DNA of 64,000 bases, from contig CM065182.1 of the NCBI GenBank assembly GCA_033026295.1, positions 6,882,001 to 6,946,000 of the forward strand. Reading direction: 5' to 3'. A program made the translations under genes and the position numbers. Positions 38,501-50,100 of the stretch are shown here, one piece after another (the stretch's first letter is position 1; the number at the start of each line of letters is the position of its first letter). The DNA is from Channa striata (taxonomy: Eukaryota; Chordata; Actinopteri; Anabantiformes; Channidae). Below the pieces are notes generated by a model. It made no database searches. It was not told the origin of the DNA and saw only the letters and a program-made list of their open reading frames with translations.

Positions 38501-39305
38501 TTTATTAAAAGACCACTAATAGGTTATGATTTTCAGCCCCTGCATTTATTGATGCTGAGACCTAAGTACATTAAAAATGAATACAGACTGCTTTTCAGGA
38601 ATGAAAGAAAGGCCAGTTAAAACACCACATCATGTAAAATGCCATTTCAGTCCCTTTTGTCCCCGAAATAGCAGCTGGCTGTTTCTTTGTACATATTAGA
38701 GGACAAATTATTCAAGAGTTTGCATGTTGATGTAAAAGCTAAAAACTGAAGCAATGAATTACAATTTCTTTTTAACATTGTGTCAGCATGCAGACAGGTC
38801 TGAAGGAGCTGCCCTGAGGGAGTCCTTGGTATCAGTCTTCACCCAAAAGTTTCATTGTGATCCATGCGCAAGAAGCTAAAAAATGTTTAATGCAACAATA
38901 AAATTATTATTATTATTATTTTTACTTTAGCGTGGTCTCATAATAGAAAATCTGGAGCGTTTGTTTCAGTGGTTCTCAGCCTGCAGGATCGCAAGAGAGT
39001 CAGACGATGACTGAAGGAGAAAAAATGGCTTCTATAACAAAAGTTTCCCAAGCTTGTGTTTCTCGTGAAGTGTGAATCATCAGTTCTTTAACCCGTGCAG
39101 TATTATGCAGAGAAAAACATGACAAAAATTCTATACAGCCTGTAACAGAACTAACAGGCTGGAAACCACTTATGTAAATTCTAAGCAAATGAAAATGTAG
39201 CTCGTAGAATGTGTTGAATCTTTAGCTTCTATGGCAGGTAAAACATGGGATCACGCAATAGCACCACGATTATTTCAATGAGGTCACTTCCTGTTTTGGG
39301 GTGTC
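38501..39305 (-). other. eln: Elastin 3' untranslated region (inferred)
   Basis: This is downstream of the eln stop. Minus-strand AATAAA candidates are at 38545-38550 and 38501-38506. A short TTA-repeat lies near 38899-38918. The true end is not visible from sequence alone. Confidence 0.45.
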
Positions 39306-41126
39306 TCACTTCCTTCTTCGGCCACAGTATTTACCCTGACAGCCAGCCCCTGAATACCGGAACAGAGTAAATTAATTTTCAGTTAAAATAGATATTGTGA
39401 GTAAACAATTCACTACAAAAAAATCTTCTTTGCTGCTAATCAGAGTTGACTGACATATTTGTTTGGGGATGAATTTAAAGGCAGTAAGCAGTAAAGTCAA
39501 ACATAAACTTGTTTTAGCTAGAATAGCTTCTTAACCCTTCAAGCAATTTCAGTTTGAAGGGTTATTTGTTGTTTGCCACACAGTTCCTCTTTTAAAAGTA
39601 TGTGGCCAAACTTAAACATCCTATTCTGTTAAAGCAATTGCTGCATTAATATTTATTCCCCAGTTTTAACACTACAAACTTCTACTGGCTTTTCTGAATT
39701 CAGGTGTTTGATGATCATTGCATACTAACTTCATGGCAACATGGTAAGTATTAAAGTAAACTTCAAAGAAAAATCATATGACGTTTTCTTTAATCCAGAA
39801 GAAAAAAGATTCAATTGCAATTCATTTCAGTTGCATTGCATATGCTACATATGCAAACTCCAATGCATTTCATGCAACACTAGTGCAGATGTTTACAGCG
39901 TATGAATTCTGTTTACTGGAAAGCAATGCTACGCAACATGCAATGTTTTTACCTCTGTATCCCCCTCCTCCCAGTAAGGCCTGCATCGCTGCGTATTTGG
40001 CTGCTTTCTGTGCCTTAGCTGCGCGGGGACAAAACATTCAAAGAAGTTATTATGTCGATATGCTAACCCTAAGCCTGCACACATGGGTTAGTTTTTCCAT
40101 TGAAAATATCATTTTACTGACTCTTACACCCATCAGTAATAACATTATGACCACATGTGCAATATAATGCAATCCAAAACAGTGGTTTTTACACATTCAT
40201 TTCTTAGTGCTGAACATACAATGCGCATGTAAGTACACTAAACCTAATTGAACAAGTTTTTTCAGGTGTAAAACAGTGAGTTCTTACATTTTTGTCCAGC
40301 CCCCGTGTATCCTACAGAACAATAACAGGAAAGACAAAGCCATAATAAACAAAACAATCTTTACAATGGTCCTATTTGTTTTTTTAGCGATGACATCAAT
40401 GAAAATTTGCCAAAACAAATATTCAGCATACAATGTGTAATACTCAAGAAAAAGTCGCTTCTGTTTCCTTCTCTGTGTGCAAGTACATGTGCTCCTGTTC
40501 ACTGAATGTATCGGTACTTTCAGTTTATTGCTCTTTATTTTTAAAAATATTATAAACAGTATGCTAAATGTCAGAGTGTTAAATAGAGACCCAAAGTGTC
40601 TCTGCCTTACCTGGATAGGTTCCACCACCAGCCCCACCAAAACCAGGACCACCACCCCCTGCTGGAAAAATAGAGACATTACTAGACCTGCATTATTATT
40701 ATTAATAATATTATTTACTATGCAGTATATTTACATTGGGTAGTCTAAATTTTGTAAAGGTATTTCTTTTCAAATCTCAAAACAAATGAAAAATGTAGTA
40801 TTAAAATGTGAAACTGTTGATTTTATCAGTGTCTTAATTAATCTGACCTGCCAAGCCACTTCCTCCGACTCCTTGACCTGTTCCTACAGGAAGGCCTGTT
40901 CCTCCTGCTACACCTCCTGACCAGGTGAGAAAAAACATCAAAGTTTTACAACAACAAAAGAAGAAAAAACATAAAATAAAGTAATTTTATTTTAGTATTT
41001 TAGTATTTTACTGAGGTAGAAACAATTATACGTAAAATTAATTATACCTTTTCTTTCTAAACTCACCTAGATTGCCTCCAATGATGCCTCCTGTTCCTGC
41101 ACCAGGAAGTGCTCCTACTCCACCAC
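39306..41126 (-). CDS. eln: Elastin exons 46-51: C-terminal region
   Basis: Exons: 41067-41126, 40848-40916, 40611-40661, 40288-40311 (ends GQK), 39953-40018 (SKAQKAAKYAAMQ, alanine-type crosslink helix), 39306-39349 (GAGCQGKYCGRRRK and stop TGA 39306-39308). The last exon keeps the two cysteines and basic terminus that vertebrate elastins use for microfibril and cell contact. The acceptor of 40611-40661 could shift by three bases. Confidence 0.88.
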
Positions 41127-44100
41127 CTGGTGAGCACAGGTGTGAATGAAGTACATTAGATTAAACACACATAAAACCGATAATAAAATGTTTCTCAGGA
41201 AGATAACTTCTTGTTCAGGGAAAAAGAAAAACCCAAACCAAAGGATAAACTGCAATGAGAGACTAGACTATAGACTAGACTATTCCCATATGAAACTAGT
41301 GCCTCATTTCCATAAACCTTAGCGTAGCATCCAAAAGCTGCTGTTATCTGCATGGGCTCGGTTGGTAAGGCAGTTGTCCACGGACCACAGGGTCAGTGGT
41401 TCCCAGTCTCTCCTGGACATGTGTCAAAGTGTCCAAAGGCAACACACTGAATCCTAAGTGTTTTCCCAGGTTTGTTTCGTTGTCTTATCAGAGCTGTCAG
41501 AAACGAATCAGACTGAACAGAGAGGAGACTCCCAACTGCAAATTTTATACTGGACAGTGTTATCTTTTTGTGTGTTAGCTGTCCTGTAGGTATTGCAGGT
41601 GGTCTTGTCAGCATTAACACTGGATCTTCCTCCCATGAGTTTACTTGGTAGCTCAAATGTTGCTCGCTTTAAAATTACCAAAGGATTTGCTGAAAAAGTG
41701 AGGAACTTTATTAGATCTTTTAATACCTGCTACTTCCATGCCCCAGTTGTTTAATTATTAGTTCATTTTGCAATAGTTATTGGCAGTGAGGGTTGGGCTG
41801 GTTTAAAACAACAATATTCATTTGTTGCACTTCTGCTGTCTGTCATTGTCAAAAACTTGAAAAAATATTTGTACGCATTCTTTGAGCATTTTACCTGGTC
41901 CATAGCCGGTTCCACCCAAAGATGAGCCGTAACCAGATTTAGGAGGCTTCCGTGTCCCAACTGCTTGACCACCAGGTCCATATCCACCAGCCCCACCTGG
42001 TCTAAAACCTCCTGGGCCATAGGCACCAGGTCCAGCACCCCCAGGCCCAAAACCGAAAGGGCCCAAGCCAACTCCACCAGGACCAAATCCTCCTGGGCCA
42101 TAACCTCCAGTTCCAGCTCCAACTCCAACTCCACCAGGACCAACTCCAACTCCACCAGGACCAACTCCAACTCCAGGACCAGCTCCAACTCCACCAGGTC
42201 CAACTCCACCAGGACCAACTCCAACTCCACCAGGACCAGCTCCAACTCCACCAGGACCCGCTCCAACTCCACCAGGTCCAACTCCAACTCCACCAGGACC
42301 AACTCCAACTCCACCAGGACCAACTCCAACTCCACCAGCTCCCCCTCCCAAAAGTCCTGCGGGCAAACAGGTGAAAATATATAATCACAAGTATACACCA
42401 CATATATAAAACATATGAAATGTTTAATGTTTTAAATGTTTAAAAAAAATAATTTCTTTTTTGTTTTTTGTTGACATTATTATCTTTGTGTGTTCCTATG
42501 CAACTATTTGAAACTGCCACTTTGGCCATGTTTATGTTAAGTGGTTGTAACATAGTAAAAGTAAGTAAACACTACATTATATTTATTAATAAAAAACATT
42601 TGCTATTTCTAGTCCTAAACCAAAACCTTACCTGAGCCATACCCTGTTCCTCCATAACCTGGAAAACAGAGATGAAAAATTATATGTCTAACTATGTTTT
42701 TATAACTTTTTTAAAACAATAAAATCAAACAGGTATCTGAATCACTTTATCAATATTAATTTATGTAAAATGTATTATTTATCTATCACCTACCCTATTG
42801 TTCCATTTGTATAATGATCACTTACCAGATTTTGAAGGTTTTCTCTTTCCCAATCCTTGGCCTCCTGGTCCAAAACCTGCTGTTCCTGTGCCAAGACCAC
42901 CGGGTCCAAAACCAGTTCCTGTGCCAGCACCACCTGGCCTGAAACCTGTTCCAGTGCCTGCGCCTCCTGGTCCGAAACCTGTTCCTGTGCCTGCACCCCC
43001 TGGTCCGAGACCCGTTCCTGTGCCAACACCACCTGGTCCAAAACCTGTTCCGGTGCCTGCACCTCCTGGTCCGAAACCTGTTCCGGTGCCTGCACCTCCT
43101 GGTCCGAAACCTGTTCCGGTGCCTGCACCACCTGGTCCGAAACCTGTTCCGGTGCCTGCACCACCTGGCCTGACACCTGTTCCTGCACCTCCTGGTCCGA
43201 AACCTGTTCCTGCGCCTCCTGGTCCAAAGCCTGTTCCTATGACTGCGCCTCCTGGTCCGAAACCTGTTCCTGTTCCGGATGTACAGAAAGCACTGATCAG
43301 TTAATTTGCTCCGATCAATCAACTTGCCAGCTCATCTCTCGAATTATATGCTGTAGCATCACAGAATACATTATTAAGTGTTATTATTGATGTTAAGTAA
43401 GTATTGTTTTAATGGTTTGTTTGTGTTATTATTTGACTAGCTTTGTACAGGGGATTATTTTAAAGTGCTTAATAAAAAAAGCTCAGTTGAGTTACTGAGT
43501 TACTGATTTTACCTGATTTTGGTGGTTTTCTTGGTGTGGCCCCTGCTCCACCAGGACCGTAGCTGCCAGGTCCTGTGCCAACACCACCCGGTCCAAAGCC
43601 TGTTCCTGTGCCTGTGCCTCCTGGTCCAAAACCTGTTCCTGTGCCTCCTGGTCCGAAACCTGTTCCTGTGCCTGCGCCTCCTGGTCCAAAACCTGTTCCA
43701 GTTCCTGCACCACCTGGCCTGACACCTGTTCCTGCACCTCCTGGTCCGAAACCTGTTCCTGTGCCTCCTGGTCCAAAGCCTGTTCCTGTGCCTGCGCCTC
43801 CTGGTCCGAAACCTGTTCCAGTGCCTGCCCCACCTGGCCTGGTTCCAACACCACCCAGTCCTGTCCCAGCACTGCTGGGCCCATATCCACCAGGTCCAAA
43901 GCCAACGCCACCAGCTCCTGCTCCATAACCTTGAAACAAATATAATTAGAATTCTCTGTGTAAACACCTTTATCTGGTTTTACACTATTTATATTTATCA
44001 ATTCTTATCATACTTTTCGGTGGTTTTCCAGTGCCAGCTCCAAGTCCTGGACCAAATCTTGAACCTAACATCACATAAAATAAACAGTGAACGAATATTT

Positions 44101-47100
44101 TAGTTGCATGATGGTTAAATGAGATGTCTTCTCTTTCCGTTAAAAACAACCTTTTCATAAAGGTCAACTTACCACTAGGTCCCACACCACCACCATATCC
44201 CCCTATTCCAATCCCACCAGGGCCTACTCCTCCTCCTAAACCTCCAGGACCAGTTCCAACTCCAAGGGATCCTTCACCACCAGTTCCCCTTCCTCCATAG
44301 CTTCCAGGTCCACCACCATATCCCCCTGGACCAACCCCATAACCTCCAGGTCCTACGCCATAAGCCCCTGGACCCATACCGTAGCCACCGGCTCCAGGAA
44401 TCCCATATGCTAAGAAGATAAAAGCATTAAATGTATCATTTAGCATCTTTCATTGCTGAAATTTGGCCAAAATGCATCCTAAATTTGGAGATGACAGGTT
44501 ATGGAACCTTTGCCTGGTTTTCCTGCTCTCTGTCCTACTCCAGCTCCATTAGGGTAACGAATCCCTTAGACAGAAACACAGTGATACATTGAATTGGGTT
44601 TTTTTTTTTCACCAGATGTTTGCTCTAATTTAGTTGGCAAGGACAGTTAGCATACCTCCACCTGGTAAAACTCCAGCTCCACCTTGACCATAGCCTGTGT
44701 CAAATTATATGAAAATGTGAAAATTTATCATTGTATTAAATAGGCATAAGCATGACATTTGAGGTAAATAAACAATTCTTAATAAACCAAAACGCACCAG
44801 CCCCGGGTAACAAGCCTGCTCCTGCCTGGCCTCCTCCAGCTGCACCAGGACCTCCTCCTGCTCCTCCCAGGCCACCACCTACCCCTCCAGCCAGAGTCCC
44901 ATCAGGTCTGTATGCTATATTTAAAAAGAAATGTATACATATTAACAGCTGTAGCTTGTGCAGATGTTCCAGATTAGAAGTTTGATACAGCGTTGGACAT
45001 GGGTGAGGAGGATGTTTGAATTCATAGATGTATTTCAAACTGGATCCTTTTAGACAAACTCTCACCTTTGGGTGGTTTTGGTGTTCCTCCTACTCCGCCA
45101 GCTGCACCTCCTGGTCCAAGACCTGTTCCAGTAGCAGGACTGTCTCCTCTTCTCACATCTGCTACACTACCTGAAACTCCTGCTCTTTCTGCACTGGTAA
45201 GACCCCATCCTACTCCTTGTGGTCTGCCTGTACCGTCTCTCTCCCCATCAGGACCTCCTTCTCCATCGCCTTCGCCTGGTGTGTCTCCTCTGGGGACACC
45301 TGCAGACCGAGCATAAAATGGCATCCAGCTGATGTTTAGGATTAAAAACTGGAACTAGGAGCGAAATCAGTAATAAAATTTACCCTGGTGAGTAAAGTTC
45401 CCAGTCTGGGGTTGTCACAACACTTTCAAGTAATTGTCCATCTGCTTTTTGGTACTTGGACATTTTGCTATTTACCTGGGGGTTTGAGAGGTTTGGCTCC
45501 AGGCAGCGTCCCACCTGACAAATCACCGCCAGAACCTACTAAAGTTACAGAGTGAAATGTAAAAACTGAGGAGGCAATTTAACTTTTTTTTGAAGAACAA
45601 GCAGGAATCACAGGTTAAAGGTGTGAGACGTCTGTATGTGTCTAGAGAGGAGTCTTACCTCGAGGGGGAAGACCAGTGGCACCTGAAGTTTAGAGAAGGA
45701 AGAAAAAAAAACAAGCGATAGCAGAAAATCCCTAAGTTATTCCAACTGACACCAGAAGAAGTACAGATATTAATAAGAGATTTTATTAATATATGAGCTG
45801 TATAGGTCTACTTACCAACACCTGTCCCAACTGTGCAAAAATAGTAGAAAAAGTAGAGTAGAAAAATTGTAAGATAAATTCTGAAAACATTGCAATATGT
45901 GTACTTTATCAAAGAGTTTATGGAGTTTTAACTGCCACTTATTTGTACAGCCCCACAAACAACTGCAGACAGTAATATAATTATGGTCAATAGTAATTTG
46001 ATGGTAATTATGGTAATTTTGGTCAAATTGTGAGCAATTACTAAATACATGTTTCAAAGATAAACAGATTTGATGATGATAAAATTTTTAAGTACATGGT
46101 TCTTTGCTGTATTCTACAAGCTACATCAGAACTTTATGTGAACTCACCAGGCGTGGCTCCTGTGGAGCCTGTAGAATATGAGAACAGAATATATACGTCG
46201 GTTATTCTAAATCCAGAGGAAACAAATGAATTGGTTCATTCATTATTCATGCATGTAATTTGTGGAAGCCAAATAGATACATGGCTCATTAAACATCACT
46301 GAAATTTGCCATAGTGTAGGTTAAATATATGAAAATATAAAAAGCAGGTTCAGTAAAATAATATAGATAAATCTAATCTAACAGAGTTAAACTTTACTGG
46401 TTTGTGTAAATTATTTGTAACAACCACAAAATTGCAAACGTCCAATTCAAGTGTTCCACTATCCAAATCATGTACCCAAGTCAAAAATGTTAAATAGCAT
46501 TATTTTTGTAAAATATTGTAAAAATATTTACAAATATTTTGTAAAACTAAATCTACAGGAATTTGGCAATTAGTGAGAAGTAACTAAAAAATACTTCAGA
46601 TGTGTATATATCTATGTATTATTCATGTGAAAGATACTGGCCATGAAATAACTACTGACCTGGAATGTTGGTTCCATTGAGCCCTGTTTTATTAAGATAT
46701 TAAAAAAAGGCAAAATGGAAGATTAACTTATTTAAGACAATAAAATTTTTCCACCGTGATACATTTTCATTAATACTACACCAATTAATTATTTAGTAGC
46801 CAGATATTTGCATTGTTTCCTGCATAATTATTGACCGTAAATACCTGGTTTCACTCCTATGATGGGGATTCCTGTTCCACTCAGGACGTCTCCGTCACCT
46901 CCTGTGCCCACCGGTCTTCCAGCGACACCAGTGCCACCTGTTTTAATATTAATTTAATAGTCTTTTCTGTTGTCTATACATTACAGTGTTGATAACTATA
47001 TAATCATAATTATGACATAGATTAAGACAAGTGATTTATATTTTTAAGTAACAATATGTTTCCTCTATGTATAAAATATGTGCAAGATTTCAGTGTAAGA

Positions 47101-50100
47101 AAAAAAACTGGTCATCATTCATCCAGCAAGTGAAACACCTTCTCCTCCAGAACTTCCAGACCCCTCCAACACACCAACAGTACCACCATCACCTGGAATA
47201 AGGGCAACAAATCAGAAGGATTAAGATTACTATGTCAGATCCATAACAGGGTAAGATGATGTTTCTGTATAATGTAACGCAGTACTACATATAATAAATA
47301 TTACTTTTAAGTGAAGTAGTAATTTACTTTTGTGAAGTAAATTATTCAAAAACGTGACAAAACTGTGCTTTTGTCTTGCTCACATACCTTCTGGTGCTGG
47401 AGCTGCTGTGCCTCCTGTGTCCCCAGGTCTTCCTTCTGATCCAGCTGACACACATTGTAACTCATAGATTATTTTTTAAATTATCATTTATCATTTTTAT
47501 TATTTTTTCTTTCTTTAAATTAATACTCAATAATTGCTATCAAACAAAAGCTTACCACTGGGTTTAGCTGTGGTCCCTGCGCCTCTGTCAGTGCTAGTGC
47601 CATTCACCAAAACACCAGTGCCTGTCCCTGCTGCTGCCCCTGGTAGAACTCCACCAGGTTGACCTACAATAATATGGGCAATTCAAGAAAAAAGTTCTGT
47701 TTATGAATTGCTTGGTCCCTCAGTTTGAATAACTATATACTACAGACATGATGTCATCTTGTCAAACTACCCCTTACCATATTTAGCAGCTTTAGATCCA
47801 GCTGTGCCATAGCCTGAGGATTAGAATAAATAACATGTGTTGTAAATGTTAACTGTTGAGGTGATTAAAGACACATTTGTGCAGATGAGATAAGGAGTTT
47901 TAATTGAACACTATGTTACTGCTAGTGAAATGTATCTATGTTAAAAGTCAATTATTTATCAAATTGATAGATACAGGTGGAATATAAATGTTGTCTTATG
48001 AAGTCTTAAACTAATGTTCAAAAATATATCAGCATTACTTCCATTCAGATATTTTTGATACTCTCTGTGGCTTTATTTGTTTTGATTACAGGCCACGTTT
48101 GCTGTAATTACAAATAATGACCAATAGAGGTCAGTGATGGAATACTGCATACTACAATGTGACGTCTAAATATCAAAACCAACCTGGACCCCCAGTGCCT
48201 GTTCCAAAGCCTCCTGGTCCATAACCACCTATGACATGACATAAGATCAAAAATATATCTACACCAAGCACAGAAAATGTATCATCGAAAAAAAAAAGAA
48301 TCAAAGAGAAAGAGGAGAATCAACAATAGAAAACCATCTGCTTTGCTATTAACTTGCAATGTTCTATATGTATCATCCATAAATAACTCACCACCTCGTC
48401 CAAAGCCACCCCCAAGCACTCCACCAGCACCTGTTCCACCTTGACCTACACCAGGATCATATAAAAGTCAAATTTAGATTTTTCTGGAATTAAGATGAAG
48501 CATAATTATAGTTAATTATATTGTATTATAAATAATGTTTCAGGAACTATCCAGCAAAAAATAAGATACCATATTTAGCAGGTTTTGCTCCAGCCCCATA
48601 ACCTGTAAATAGGAGAAATTATTTTGTTTATGGATCCTAACAAGTGAAGGTTTAGCTTGGCTTGACAAAGTGTTTGCTGTAAAGAATTATGGCCCTTCGA
48701 ACCTGTTCCATATCCAGCCCCTGGTCCTGCTCCATATCCTGTGCCGAGCCCATAACCTCCAGGCCCATATCCGCCGGGTCCATATCCTGTTCCACCTGTC
48801 CCAGGACCTTGGCCTACTGCTGCTGGGCCACCAAATCTTCCATCCAGTCCTGATCCTGGAGCTCTGCCACCACCAGGAAGCCCTAGGGAGGAGCAAGTAG
48901 GTGAGGGGTTTTTAATAAAGAACACCTACTGTAAAGTTATTCGTTTTTGTTTTTTGGTCTTAAATGTTGAGATAATAAAATAAGTTCTTATACTTTAATG
49001 TGTTTGATTGTTAGTTTAACACACTACCCCAGAGGTATCTTATAATAAAGAAGCATCTTGTAAAAAAACATTTAATTATTACTTTAACAATACTGTATGA
49101 CCTTTGCACATTTAAGTGCAAAGAAAATGTATAAATCACATTTTAATAATAGACGTGTCCCCCAGGATGTCCTATGAAAGAAACACTAGAGAATAAAGAG
49201 GTACACAACACAAAATAAACGCTTATAAACGGGTTCAGTGTAATATGTGCACTCCGGCTCGTTAATTTTTGATTGTTATGGCTACAGATTGGTGGTGACT
49301 CCGCTAATCAATATTTTTATACTAAAAACTACCATATGAATTAAAATCTATGAAGCAACAGCAATAGCCAAATATAGGACAGCTCACACTAAGTCCTCTA
49401 CGTGGGTTTATTGAGGTGCACAGTAGGTTTAGTCTCATTTTGTACCTCCAGCACTGCCTGGTCCAAAACCTCCTGGTCCACCTCCTGTTCCAACACCAGA
49501 ACCAGGTATTCCTCCGGTCCCCAGTCCTGATCCAGGTCCACCAATAGTTGCTATTCCAACACCTCTCCCTGGGATCCCTCCTCCAACTCCAAGCCCTGAA
49601 CTAGGCCCAGCTCCACCACCAAGTCCTCCTGCACCCAAGCCCCCTCCAAGCAGTCCTGCAGACATCAGGTATTGTATTACAAATGCTATAAAAACAAGCT
49701 GTTTTCAGTTCACACTATTTGAAAACAGTTATTATTTATTTTGAAAGTGGTTTGTGATTAATTAAAATCTGCATTTAATGAAGTTCCTTCTTACCATATT
49801 TACGAGCTTTGGCACCAGCATAACCTGCAAAATGTTGAAACATCAAGGCTTTAAGAGTCCTTCATTACCAATGATGTATTCTATTTCTATTTAATGTTCC
49901 GTAATTTCATGTTCATCATAATCATCATTTTACCTCCAGGTCCAAAGCCAGTACCAGCACCACCAGGTCCGACTCCACCAGGTCCAAAGCCAGTACCAAT
50001 GCCACCAGGTCCGACTCCACCAGGTCCAAAGCCAGTACCTGCACCACCAGGTCCGACCCCACCAGGTCCAAAGCCAGTACCTGCACCACCAGGTCCGACT

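Noticed and set aside
41356..41420. tRNA gene
   Set aside because: A- and B-box-like segments are present, but the fold is degraded and the flanks match a SINE body, so a tRNA-derived SINE is the better reading.
41763..44001. Repeats considered as a collagen triple-helix gene
   Set aside because: No sustained Gly-X-Y periodicity; the units are GVGPGG and GTGFGPGG with interspersed lysine crosslink exons and the elastin C-terminus.
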